Positions 41,228-52,567 of a stretch of DNA of 64,000 nt are shown in pieces. The notes under the pieces were generated by a model that ran no database searches, had not been told where the DNA came from, and saw only the letters and a list, made by a program, of their open reading frames with translations. The translations under genes and the position numbers were made by a program. The stretch is from Gracilaria gracilis (taxonomy: Eukaryota > Rhodophyta > Florideophyceae > Gracilariales > Gracilariaceae). The stretch covers positions 62,001-126,000 of the forward strand of contig JARGSG010000053.1 of NCBI GenBank assembly GCA_030374805.1, in the 5' to 3' direction. Within the stretch, counting starts at the first letter, position 1; every line of letters begins with the position of its first letter.

Positions 41228-44200
41228 ACCGCAGAAGCAGTTCGATGCAAGGAAGAAGCGTTGGGCGCAAATGAATTAACGCTTTCGCAGTACACGTGAA
41301 CAAGAGAAGAAGGCAGAAAGTCCACAGACGGGTCAGGTCAAGGAAGCCAAAAAGGCTACCAGGGAGCAGCTCAGGAAAGACAATAAGTGCTTTCGGTGCA
41401 GGAAGCCGTGGCAGCCAGGGCATAAGTGTGTCAAGGGAGAGAAGAAAGAGCCGCTTGCTGCGACTTTACAGGTACAATCACTCACCGCACCGCCCAGTGA
41501 GGAAGCAGAACATGTCGATATCGCACTGGACGAAGTCATCCTCAGCGCGCTGCTCGGCTATGATGAACATGATTCAGAAGTGCAGCTGGCTTTGGAATTA
41601 AACGTGGCCGAGGGGATCAGCGACCTCATTGTAAGCGCCCTCTCTGCCGCCCCCAACGACGCCTCTGAACTTCTGTACACTTCTGTACAAATCAACGGAT
41701 CTGATGCTTGGGCTATGGTGGACTCGGGTGTCACATCTACGTTCATATCAATGGACTTCGCTCAAAAGCACAGGATCTCTGTCCAGGACGTCTCTGGCAG
41801 CATCCACGACGGCTGCGGTCAGGTGATGGCAGAACGCAAGGGAATGGCCACGATCAATGTGAAGAATGAAGAACGCTCAGCTGTAGTCACAGCTGAGCTA
41901 GTGGAGATGCCAGCTAGGCGGGACATGATCATTGGGCTCCCGCACTTCCCGGTATTTGGCTACTCCATTGAAGGAGTCCCATAAGCAACCTGCCCCTCTT
42001 CCGACGAGCGCCAACACACGCCGGACCCCACTCATGCAGACGGGAAGAACGACGAGCAAAAAGCGCGCACAGCGGAAGAGCTTTCTCATGACGTAGCGCA
42101 AGCTATGGTTCGGAACCAGGGAATACCCTTCTCGGCGCGGTGCTCACACCCTTTTACTGTACTACGCGTTCAAGTCACAGTGACCTCACCGATGTGGACA
42201 CGCGTTAACTTCGTGTCCAAGAAGGACGAGGCGCGCGTTGCCGCCGAAATCTCTCGCTCGTTGTCCGCAAAAGTCATTGAGCCAGCGCCTGCTGAATGTG
42301 CCAACTCCTGCCCAATCCTTAGTGTACCCAAGAAGGATGGCAATAGAAACCTGGTAGATGTCCGCCCGTGTATTGACCTTCGACGCCTGAACTCCTGCCT
42401 TACTGAGTCTGACTATCCCCTACCCCGCGTGCAAGACATCTTGGATGCCGTCGGCTCTGTGACAGGCCCCGACGCTGTATTCACCACGTTGGACATCAGG
42501 GACGGTTACTTTCGATTCCCTATACCCGATCAGGATAGGAACTACATCGCTTTCCGTTGAAAAAGGGTTCACTACAGAATGTGTGCTGCCCCATTCGGGA
42601 TAAAAACGATGTCAGCGAAGTTCCAACAGTTGATGGACAAGATCTTTAGCGATTTTTCCTTTGTCGCGGTGTATATTGACGACATCATTATCTTCTCCCG
42701 CTGTTTAGCGGACCACGTGGAACACGTGAAGTTCGTCATCGACCGGCTCACAAGCTGCGAAATCCCAATCAGAGCCGACAAATTCAGGTTTGGACAAAAC
42801 CAGGTACACGTACTGGGCTTCGTGGTGACTGGGAATGGCATCCGGAAGAACCCCGCAAAAGTCAAGGCCATCACAGAATGGGAGCGACCGCAAACGACCA
42901 AACAGTTGCTCAGCTTCCTTGGGGCAGCGAATTATTACCGCCAGTTTATCCCTCGCTTTTCTCACACCTCGAAACCCCTTGACACCGTGCGCAAGAAGAG
43001 AGGACCCCTCTAATGGTCACCAGAGATGATTGAGGCTTTGGAGACCATCAGAAGCCAAATGGCAGAGGAGGTGACCCTGTCGTACCCCGTCGACAACAGA
43101 GAATTTTTTGTCGGTACCGACGCCTCAGAAAATGGAATTGGGGCGTGGCTGGGGCAGAAAGACGAACATGGAGAAATGCGGTTCATGGCATTTGCATCGC
43201 GGTCACTTTCGAAGTCCGAGAAGAATCACAGTGCTACGAAGAAGGAACTTCTTGGTATCGTTTGGGCTTTGAAGAAATTTCGCTGCTATCTACTCGGGAG
43301 GTTTTTCACGCTCTACACAGACCATCGTGCATTAACATTCTTTCACACTCAACGCACTATTAACCCAATGATAGCCAGATGGTTCGACCAGATTGTTGAA
43401 TTTTCCTTCCGCATCGTGCATCTACCTGGCCCGCACAACGATTTGGCGAACGCGCTCAGCCGCAAGATGCCAAGTGTCACACTGGCGAGCTTGCCCGTCT
43501 CACAGCTCGTTCGGGACAAGACGGCGCCAGACACTGAAGCACGGCGACGCTCCCTCGTCGAGCATGCGCACTCATTTGGACATTTTGGTGAAACAGAGGT
43601 CTTCAGCAAATTATGGAACAATGGCTACTAGTGGGACGGCATGCTTCAAGATATCAAGAACGTCACAGGTACTTGTACTCCTTGTCTGCGCTACAATATC
43701 CAAAAGAGGGGATTCCATCCACTCAAATCTGTAGTAGCAGACTTGCCATGGGACCATATCGCTGCAGACCTGGTGACGTCCTTGCCCGTCTCTGAAAGCG
43801 AACACACGACACTCTTGACCATCGTCTGTGTCATGACCAGGTTTGCCATTTTGCGTCCATTGCACAGCAAGGAAATGGAGAAAGTGGCACGCACTCTATG
43901 GGAAGTGATGGGTATTTTTGGCGTACCAAAGATCATCCAATCTGATAATGGGTCAGAATTTGTGAATGAATTTCTTACCCAGATGACCACTTTGAGTGGA
44001 ATTAATCACCGCACGATCTCTCCGTACAATCCCCGTGCAAATGGAGCGCTTGAAAGCGTCAACGGCACCGTCGAGGTCATGCTTTTGAACGAACTTGACG
44101 GGGCTACTCACAGATGGGAAGAATTTGTGCCATACGTTCAACTAGTTTACAACTGCAAAGTTGCAGCCCTCACAGCCTCCACGCCTTTCTCATTGATGTT

Positions 44201-44804
44201 TGGACGTACCAAGAATGGCTTTGAGAAGTTTGACGCAACCGCGCCGACGTCAGTACTAAGACTGCAACTGTGGCAGAAGCGTCAAGATCTGGTGAGAGAG
44301 ACTGTATTCCCCGCAGTCAAGGACAGGGTCCTTAAGGTTAAGGAGAAGGATTCTCGCTATTTCGCCAAGAATCGCCGCATGATTTTGGAGGATGGATTCC
44401 CACGTGGTGCGCTGGTCATGATGCGTGATGTGACGAAGGAATCGAAGTGGGACGCAAAGTATGAAGGGCCGTTTACTGTTGTGCGTAAGAACCGCGGAGG
44501 TGCTCATGTTTTAAGAGATGAGCTTGGTCACCTCAAGAGGACGGTGCCTGCGGATCACTTGAAGTTAGTGAGCCGCAACGGAAATGATTCAGCGTCCTTC
44601 GAAACCGCCACGTTTGAGGCCAAGGAAATTATAGATCATAGGAAAGAAAAGAACGGACGAATGAGCTACTATGTGACTTGGAAAGATTTTACCGTTGCGC
44701 CTGGATGGGAACCTGTCGAAAATTTCAACGATATCAATGCCATCCGCCGCTATTGGAAATCGGTCCGTCCTACGCGAAGCAGTAAACGCTCAAAGAAAGA
44801 CTGA
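41217..44804 (+). pseudogene. element B pol, copy 1 (PR-RT-RH-IN-chromodomain)
   Basis: One frame with five internal stops (TAA 41277, TAA 41982, TGA 42558, TAA 43011, TAG 43629). In order it holds a zinc knuckle, an aspartic protease (VDSGVTSTF), RT with YIDDIIIF, and RNase H (GTDASENGIG, KELLGIVWAL, YTDHRAL). Integrase follows, with an HHCC finger cut by the last stop and catalytic motifs DLVTS, QSDNGSEF and ESVNG. A chromodomain ends it (EIIDHRKEKN, YYVTWKDF, WEPVENF). The chromodomain is known in this clade to steer integration to marked chromatin. No full polyprotein can be made without reading through stops. Confidence 0.85.
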
Positions 44805-44813
44805 CCGGGGTGA

Positions 44814-45129
44814 TGTCGTGCTGTGGACTCTGTTTAGTAGAGTGTGGCGTATACAATTCAGATCAGGCAGTATATTCCCTGATCTTAGTGCAGAGGCGGG
44901 CAAGTGATAGCTGCCTACAGTAGATGTGTGCTCCTGGCGACTTGCGTGGGTGGCAGCTTGTGCGTGGGTGACGAACGCAACAGCCCGAACCCAACAAGCG
45001 TTTGAGGAGAGTCTGGGATGCCCCAGACTCTCTACTTTACGAGCCAAGAATGGCAAGGTAAATGAAGAAGACCCCGAGGCAGGCGTCTGATTGAACTCTT
45101 TGGGCTCTCTCCTTCCTCGTTCCTTCGCA
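44814..45129 (+). repeat. LTR2 of element B (hybrid middle LTR)
   Basis: 316 bp, TGTCGTGCTG...TTCGCA. It matches LTR3 at all nine left-hand sites where LTR1 differs, and matches LTR1 at the three right-end sites where LTR3 differs (45110, 45125, 45127). A crossover between 45055 and 45109 explains this. No target duplication flanks it. Confidence 0.9.
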
Positions 45130-45196
45130 CTTTTTTCAATGGACCGTTGGCACGTTTTTCAGTTTCTTAAGCATCACTAAAGGCTCCTCTGCAGTC

Positions 45197-46054
45197 ATGG
45201 GCACGTTGTTACGTCGCCAAGAAGCAGATATGAAGTCCCTATCTGCCTCTTTTGTGAAGCTCGAGGAAGAGTACTACGACCTGGCACAAGTAACCTTCGG
45301 AGATCTTGATGTAGCTCGTAAAGAGGAATTCAACCGCCGGCTTCAGGATGTTAAGGAGCTGAGAGAGGACGTGATGCGACACATTGAGTCTGCTGCAAGG
45401 CGAGTGGAGACTACTCGCCGTCTATTGTTTCTTCCAAGTCAGGGCGGTTCAAAGCCATATGGAAGCTCTGGTCCAGCCCGATATCGCATTCCCTCCCTCC
45501 CGTCTTTTCGTGGCAGTGACACAAATGCCATCAAGGACCCATTCGAAATTCTTGGGAAGGTCAAGACCATCCTTTCTGCCCATGAAGTACCGCTTGGGCG
45601 CTGGTTCCCGGCTTTGCTGACTACACTGTCTGGCTACGACCGACAATGGGCTGAAAACAACATTTCTAGTTCTGACTGGGAGGAGATCCATTCGCGTTTC
45701 TTACACCACTTGGAGTTCCCTGCAATTCGCGACAAACTGCTGCGTGACCTGATGACAATCTATCAGGGATCTTTGTAATCGGTTCAGCAGTACAGTGATC
45801 GGTTCCCTGGCCTGATGAGTCACACTGGGCGTCAGGACAATGACGAAACGCTTTTGGCCGTGTATATCGAGGGCTTGGATCCTACTCTCCAGGATTTCAT
45901 GCATGTCGCGCGTGCCGCCAGATTGAATATATGGAAACGAACCAACCAAGGCACCCCGACGGTTTCAATTGCAGACGAGATCGCAAGTGCGATCACTCTC
46001 GATTCCTCGCGTTCATCTAAACGCCGAGAAGACCACAACAGCAGGAAAACCTGA
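45197..46054 (+). pseudogene. element B gag, copy 2
   Basis: Repeats copy 1 at a constant offset of 4827 bases, including the internal TAA (45776-45778) and the terminal TGA. I found no difference in the stretches compared. Confidence 0.8.
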
Positions 46055-49000
46055 ACCGCAGAAGCAGTTCGATGCAAGGAAGAAGCGTTGGGCGCAAATG
46101 AATTAACGCTTTCGCAGTACACGTGAACAAGAGAAGAAGGCAGAAAGTCCACAGACGGGTCAGGTCAAGGAAGCCAAAAAGGCTACCAGGGAGCAGCTCA
46201 GGAAAGACAATAAGTGCTTTCGGTGCAGGAAGCCGTGGCAGCCAGGGCATAAGTGTGTCAAGGGAGAGAAGAAAGAGCCGCTTGCTGCGACTTTACAGGT
46301 ACAATCACTCACCGCACCGCCCAGTGAGGAAGCAGAACATGTCGATATCGCACTGGACGAAGTCATCCTCAGCGCGCTGCTCGGCTATGATGAACATGAT
46401 TCAGAAGTGCAGCTGGCTTTGGAATTAAACGTGGCCGAGGGGATCAGCGACCTCATTGTAAGCGCCCTCTCTGCCGCCCCCAACGACGCCTCTGAACTTC
46501 TGTACACTTCTGTACAAATCAACGGATCTGATGCTTGGGCTATGGTGGACTCGGGTGTCACATCTACGTTCATATCAATGGACTTCGCTCAAAAGCACAG
46601 GATCTCTGTCCAGGACGTCTCTGGCAGCATCCACGACGGCTGCGGTCAGGTGATGGCAGAACGCAAGGGAATGGCCACGATCAATGTGAAGAATGAAGAA
46701 CGCTCAGCTGTAGTCACAGCTGAGCTAGTGGAGATGCCAGCTAGGCGGGACATGATCATTGGGCTCCCGCACTTCCCGGTATTTGGCTACTCCATTGAAG
46801 GAGTCCCATAAGCAACCTGCCCCTCTTCCGACGAGCGCCAACACACGCCGGACCCCACTCATGCAGACGGGAAGAACGACGAGCAAAAAGCGCGCACAGC
46901 GGAAGAGCTTTCTCATGACGTAGCGCAAGCTATGGTTCGGAACCAGGGAATACCCTTCTCGGCGCGGTGCTCACACCCTTTTACTGTACTACGCGTTCAA
47001 GTCACAGTGACCTCACCGATGTGGACACGCGTTAACTTCGTGTCCAAGAAGGACGAGGCGCGCGTTGCCGCCGAAATCTCTCGCTCGTTGTCCGCAAAAG
47101 TCATTGAGCCAGCGCCTGCTGAATGTGCCAACTCCTGCCCAATCCTTAGTGTACCCAAGAAGGATGGCAATAGAAACCTGGTAGATGTCCGCCCGTGTAT
47201 TGACCTTCGACGCCTGAACTCCTGCCTTACTGAGTCTGACTATCCCCTACCCCGCGTGCAAGACATCTTGGATGCCGTCGGCTCTGTGACAGGCCCCGAC
47301 GCTGTATTCACCACGTTGGACATCAGGGACGGTTACTTTCGATTCCCTATACCCGATCAGGATAGGAACTACATCGCTTTCCGTTGAAAAAGGGTTCACT
47401 ACAGAATGTGTGCTGCCCCATTCGGGATAAAAACGATGTCAGCGAAGTTCCAACAGTTGATGGACAAGATCTTTAGCGATTTTTCCTTTGTCGCGGTGTA
47501 TATTGACGACATCATTATCTTCTCCCGCTGTTTAGCGGACCACGTGGAACACGTGAAGTTCGTCATCGACCGGCTCACAAGCTGCGAAATCCCAATCAGA
47601 GCCGACAAATTCAGGTTTGGACAAAACCAGGTACACGTACTGGGCTTCGTGGTGACTGGGAATGGCATCCGGAAGAACCCCGCAAAAGTCAAGGCCATCA
47701 CAGAATGGGAGCGACCGCAAACGACCAAACAGTTGCTCAGCTTCCTTGGGGCAGCGAATTATTACCGCCAGTTTATCCCTCGCTTTTCTCACACCTCGAA
47801 ACCCCTTGACACCGTGCGCAAGAAGAGAGGACCCCTCTAATGGTCACCAGAGATGATTGAGGCTTTGGAGACCATCAGAAGCCAAATGGCAGAGGAGGTG
47901 ACCCTGTCGTACCCCGTCGACAACAGAGAATTTTTTGTCGGTACCGACGCCTCAGAAAATGGAATTGGGGCGTGGCTGGGGCAGAAAGACGAACATGGAG
48001 AAATGCGGTTCATGGCATTTGCATCGCGGTCACTTTCGAAGTCCGAGAAGAATCACAGTGCTACGAAGAAGGAACTTCTTGGTATCGTTTGGGCTTTGAA
48101 GAAATTTCGCTGCTATCTACTCGGGAGGTTTTTCACGCTCTACACAGACCATCGTGCATTAACATTCTTTCACACTCAACGCACTATTAACCCAATGATA
48201 GCCAGATGGTTCGACCAGATTGTTGAATTTTCCTTCCGCATCGTGCATCTACCTGGCCCGCACAACGATTTGGCGAACGCGCTCAGCCGCAAGATGCCAA
48301 GTGTCACACTGGCGAGCTTGCCCGTCTCACAGCTCGTTCGGGACAAGACGGCGCCAGACACTGAAGCACGGCGACGCTCCCTCGTCGAGCATGCGCACTC
48401 ATTTGGACATTTTGGTGAAACAGAGGTCTTCAGCAAATTATGGAACAATGGCTACTAGTGGGACGGCATGCTTCAAGATATCAAGAACGTCACAGGTACT
48501 TGTACTCCTTGTCTGCGCTACAATATCCAAAAGAGGGGATTCCATCCACTCAAATCTGTAGTAGCAGACTTGCCATGGGACCATATCGCTGCAGACCTGG
48601 TGACGTCCTTGCCCGTCTCTGAAAGCGAACACACGACACTCTTGACCATCGTCTGTGTCATGACCAGGTTTGCCATTTTGCGTCCATTGCACAGCAAGGA
48701 AATGGAGAAAGTGGCACGCACTCTATGGGAAGTGATGGGTATTTTTGGCGTACCAAAGATCATCCAATCTGATAATGGGTCAGAATTTGTGAATGAATTT
48801 CTTACCCAGATGACCACTTTGAGTGGAATTAATCACCGCACGATCTCTCCGTACAATCCCCGTGCAAATGGAGCGCTTGAAAGCGTCAACGGCACCGTCG
48901 AGGTCATGCTTTTGAACGAACTTGACGGGGCTACTCACAGATGGGAAGAATTTGTGCCATACGTTCAACTAGTTTACAACTGCAAAGTTGCAGCCCTCAC

Positions 49001-49631
49001 AGCCTCCACGCCTTTCTCATTGATGTTTGGACGTACCAAGAATGGCTTTGAGAAGTTTGACGCAACCGCGCCGACGTCAGTACTAAGACTGCAACTGTGG
49101 CAGAAGCGTCAAGATCTGGTGAGAGAGACTGTATTCCCCGCAGTCAAGGACAGGGTCCTTAAGGTTAAGGAGAAGGATTCTCGCTATTTCGCCAAGAATC
49201 GCCGCATGATTTTGGAGGATGGATTCCCACGTGGTGCGCTGGTCATGATGCGTGATGTGACGAAGGAATCGAAGTGGGACGCAAAGTATGAAGGGCCGTT
49301 TACTGTTGTGCGTAAGAACCGCGGAGGTGCTCATGTTTTAAGAGATGAGCTTGGTCACCTCAAGAGGACGGTGCCTGCGGATCACTTGAAGTTAGTGAGC
49401 CGCAACGGAAATGATTCAGCGTCCTTCGAAACCGCCACGTTTGAGGCCAAGGAAATTATAGATCATAGGAAAGAAAAGAACGGACGAATGAGCTACTATG
49501 TGACTTGGAAAGATTTTACCGTTGCGCCTGGATGGGAACCTGTCGAAAATTTCAACGATATCAATGCCATCCGCCGCTATTGGAAATCGGTCCGTCCTAC
49601 GCGAAGCAGTAAACGCTCAAAGAAAGACTGA
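46044..49631 (+). pseudogene. element B pol, copy 2 (PR-RT-RH-IN-chromodomain)
   Basis: Same domains and the same five stops as copy 1, each 4827 bases further on (46104, 46809, 47385, 47838, 48456). All long frames on both strands have translations identical to copy 1. Sharing every defect shows that both copies descend from one already broken element rather than from two insertions. Confidence 0.85.
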
Positions 49632-49640
49632 CCGGGGTGA

Positions 49641-49956
49641 TGTCGTGCTGTGGACTCTGTTTAGTAGAGTGTGGCGTATACAATTCAGATCAGGCAGTAT
49701 ATTCCCTGATCTTAGTGCAGAGGCGGGCAAGTGATAGCTGCCTACAGTAGATGTGTGCTCCTGGCGACTTGCGTGGGTGGCAGCTTGTGCGTGGGTGACG
49801 AACGCAACAGCCCGAACCCAACAAGCGTTTGAGGAGAGTCTGGGATGCCCCAGACTCTCTACTTTACGAGCCAAGAATGGCAAGGTAAATGAAGAAGACC
49901 CCGAGGCAGGCGTCTGATTGAACTCTTTGGGCTCTCCCCTTCCTCGTTCCTCCACA
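49641..49956 (+). repeat. LTR3 of element B (true 3' LTR)
   Basis: 316 bp ending TCCACA, directly followed by the target duplication GTAAT (49957-49961). Total LTR1-LTR3 divergence is about 12 sites, near 4 percent, an approximate age for the original insertion. Confidence 0.9.
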
Positions 49957-49961
49957 GTAAT
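49957..49961. repeat. target-site duplication GTAAT, right copy (element B)
   Basis: Matches 33634-33638, closing the composite element. Confidence 0.9.
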
Positions 49962-49966
49962 AATGA

Positions 49967-52567
49967 GAAAGGGCAAAAGGACAAGAAGAAGGTGCTTTTT
50001 CAGTAAGGGATTCCGGTACGCCAAATACCGATCCGAATCCCATTCTTGATGAGGGGAGCCCAATCTCTTCCGGGGGACTCTCTTCAGCTGTACTTCTGTG
50101 CGAAACCCTAGGCATCGAATTCAAACCTTGTGAACCTAGATCGAATTATCGGCGTGGTTGGGGTCATAATTGCGTTAACTCCAAGAAGATTATATGTTCA
50201 TGGACTCTTCTCATACAGGATACGAATAATCGGCTCGTCGAGCTGATATTCGACCTATTTGATGACGACTCGCCTCTAATGATCAGTTTAGACGTAAGGA
50301 AGTACAGCGTCACCGACTTCTCAAAAACGCCAGCCACAATTACCATCAGTCGACCCACAGATAAGGAAGCTCGAGTTCTCGAGGTCTCTATCAGGTCTAA
50401 AAATATGTATGACGCGAAAGCTCATGTTCTGCTCACTCTATCAATGGGTAATCTTCTGTCACCAGTTGCAAAGAGCACGAGACCTAACACAATCTTGAAG
50501 AGACTGCACCGACTCACACACGCCCCTCCCGAGGAGGTCATCGAACTGTGTAGAAGAGTGGGATTGTGCTCCGAAGAGTTAAAGCGTGAAGCATATCGTA
50601 TTGCGGAGAATTGCCCAATATGTGCGGAATCCGGACTACCGCTGCCTACCAAAAAGATTTCCATATCGCATAGCAATCAAGCATTCAATGTAGAAATCCA
50701 AATTGATTATACGTTCTGCACCATACGCGATACCAAGTACCTAGTTCTACACATTGTAAACTGTGGGGCCGGGTACTCGGAAACTGCAATGTCTGGGAAT
50801 CGAAAAGCTTGGACAGATATAGCTCTAATCGAAACCGAATGGCTCAACCGACACGGCACTCCCAACTCCCTGTCAGCCGACGACGAGTGTAACCGTCGGG
50901 ATATCAGGAGATTCCTGTCAGGGCGCCACATTAGTTTCAAAGCTAGGCCTGTCAGACTTCACAACAAGACCGGTATCGTCGAGCGAAAGAACGGAGTGGT
51001 TAAACGAATTCTCGAACGGCTACAGAAAGAAAGCCCCATAGGAAGTGACAAAACCCTGCTATCTCGGGCACCATTTCTGTCGAATTGCTTCAGCGGATCA
51101 AAGGTCTTGAGCTCCTTCGAGCTTGCAAAAGGTTACACTCCTTCCATCCTGGGCGCACCGAGACGGCTCGTGACCGAAGACCTACTGAATGCATACAGGC
51201 AGCAATCGACCACCAGAGCCTTGCAACGGGCGATGAGGGCTCGCAACAATTCGAGTCTCTCGGAATCGTCTATAAAACCCGGCGACGCCATACTGTTCTA
51301 CTTCAAGACAACAGCGAATAACGTCCCAGACGAGTGGCGTAGCGCGACCGTGGTGAAGCCGCACAGACATCTAGTTGAAGTAAGGAGAACACCGAGAGGT
51401 CCGATTGCAAGGATCGCATACGAGGACATCAGGTTACAACCTAACTCTGAACTCGCCCGAGAACTCGGTGAAGGTCGAATGGAAGACTACATCGACCTCA
51501 CGTTGACCCCCGACTCCGAAAGTGAGCGGGAGCAGATCGTACAAGGCTCCGCTTTTCTAATGGCAACAAATGACCCGGGAAGGGAGCGTGTGTACAAAGA
51601 CATGGCAAGCTACACCGACGAAATGATCGCGGAGCCGGAGATGAACGTGACTCGGGACCTAACATCTGTGGAACAGAAGGTCCTGGAGGATATGCAGAGA
51701 GTCATCGGTTCCAGACAGGTCTCAGGTCGAGATGTGCAGTTTGCCCCGTCTTGGATTCTCCAAAAGGCCGTGATGAGGGAGCACGACGATAACTGGGTGG
51801 AAGCCTACGAGGAAGTAGACGAAGCCACTCTACCTCGGAACAATAACTTCATCTCCTCTCACACGGTGTACAAGGTGAAGCAAGACGAAGATGGGGTCAG
51901 GAAGCCAAAAGCTCGGCTTTTGATGCACGGAAATAGAGATGACGAGAAGGACGCAATCCGCAAGGACTGCTCCAATGCGGATATGGCCATAGTCAGGCTT
52001 CTGATAAGCATCGCTTTATGCTTTGGGTTTACGTTCGGAGTCGCTGATATCAAGAGTGCGTTCTTACAGAGTGGACCGATCAAGCGGGAGATATACGTCC
52101 GGTCAGCTCCTGAATTTAAAACCAAGCGCGGCGTCATATGGAAACTGACGAAGCTCCCGTATGGAATCGTGGAAGCAGGAAGACAGTGGGCGAAACGCAT
52201 AGAATCCTGGATGCTGGGTACCTAAGTACTCGAAAGAGTATACTGTGTTAATCAACTGTTTCTGAAGCGAAACGAAATCGGACACATTGTAATCATCATC
52301 GCAAAGCTCGTAGATGACCTGCTTGTGGCAGGTGGCGAATCGGACATAAAGGAATTCATGGATAGGCTCGGAGAAGAATTCACCGTTGGGAAAGTGAGGC
52401 TCGGGAAAAAACTGACATTCGCCGGTTGTGTCATCAGTTGTCGGCGAATGAATCCTTTGACATCTTCGAATCGCAGTTGCCGCGCTCAAGTCGCTGGAAG
52501 TGGCAGGGGAGTTCAAAACCCGGGCTTCAACTCATATCTGAACTCGCTTTCACTAGGACAAGGCTAG
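49967..52567 (+). pseudogene. element A pol: protease, integrase, partial reverse transcriptase
   Basis: The frame is open from 49967 although the first ATG is at 50279. Out of frame at about 49990-50035 are remains of a CCHC knuckle in which only the first Cys is left. In frame, the protease-like LDEGSPISSGGLSS (about 50045-50085) has Glu-Gly-Ser where DTG or DSG is normal. Integrase has an H-x3-H and CPIC finger, DYTF, SADDECNR and GIVERKNG motifs. Copia-type RT (VADIKSAFLQSGP, KLPYGIVEAGRQW) runs to a TAA at 52223. After it the same frame holds the active site LVDDLLVAG (about 52303). Sense is lost by about 52440, before RNase H. Confidence 0.75.

Larger units (their letters stand above)
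33639..49956 (+). mobile_element. Ty3/gypsy chromovirus B, tandem form (LTR-int-LTR-int-LTR)
   Basis: Three 316-bp LTRs (TG...CA) bound two 4511-bp internal regions. LTR1 is split by element C. The array as a whole is flanked by GTAAT duplications and there is none at the middle LTR, so one insertion later became tandem. The internal regions encode gag, aspartic protease, RT, RNase H, integrase and a C-terminal chromodomain, in that order, which defines a chromovirus. Both internals carry the same stop codons and a gag-pol frame change, so neither copy is autonomous. Confidence 0.9.
32572..52567 (+). mobile_element. copia-like element A (outermost, interrupted)
   Basis: Gag frames at 32572-33638 and a pol frame from about 49967 to 52567 belong to one Ty1/copia-like element, split by a gypsy element flanked by the duplicated target GTAAT. 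Left part: gag. Right part: remains of a zinc knuckle, a protease-like LDEGSPISS motif, integrase and the first half of reverse transcriptase. RNase H and both LTRs are missing or unrecognised, so the 3' side is probably truncated. It is the oldest of the three nested elements, judging by frameshifts and loss of sequence. Confidence 0.75.

Noticed and set aside
33639..49956. RIP-like or deaminase hypermutation of the LTR elements
   Set aside because: Differences between LTR pairs are about half transversions in both elements B and C, so there is no strong C-to-T bias.
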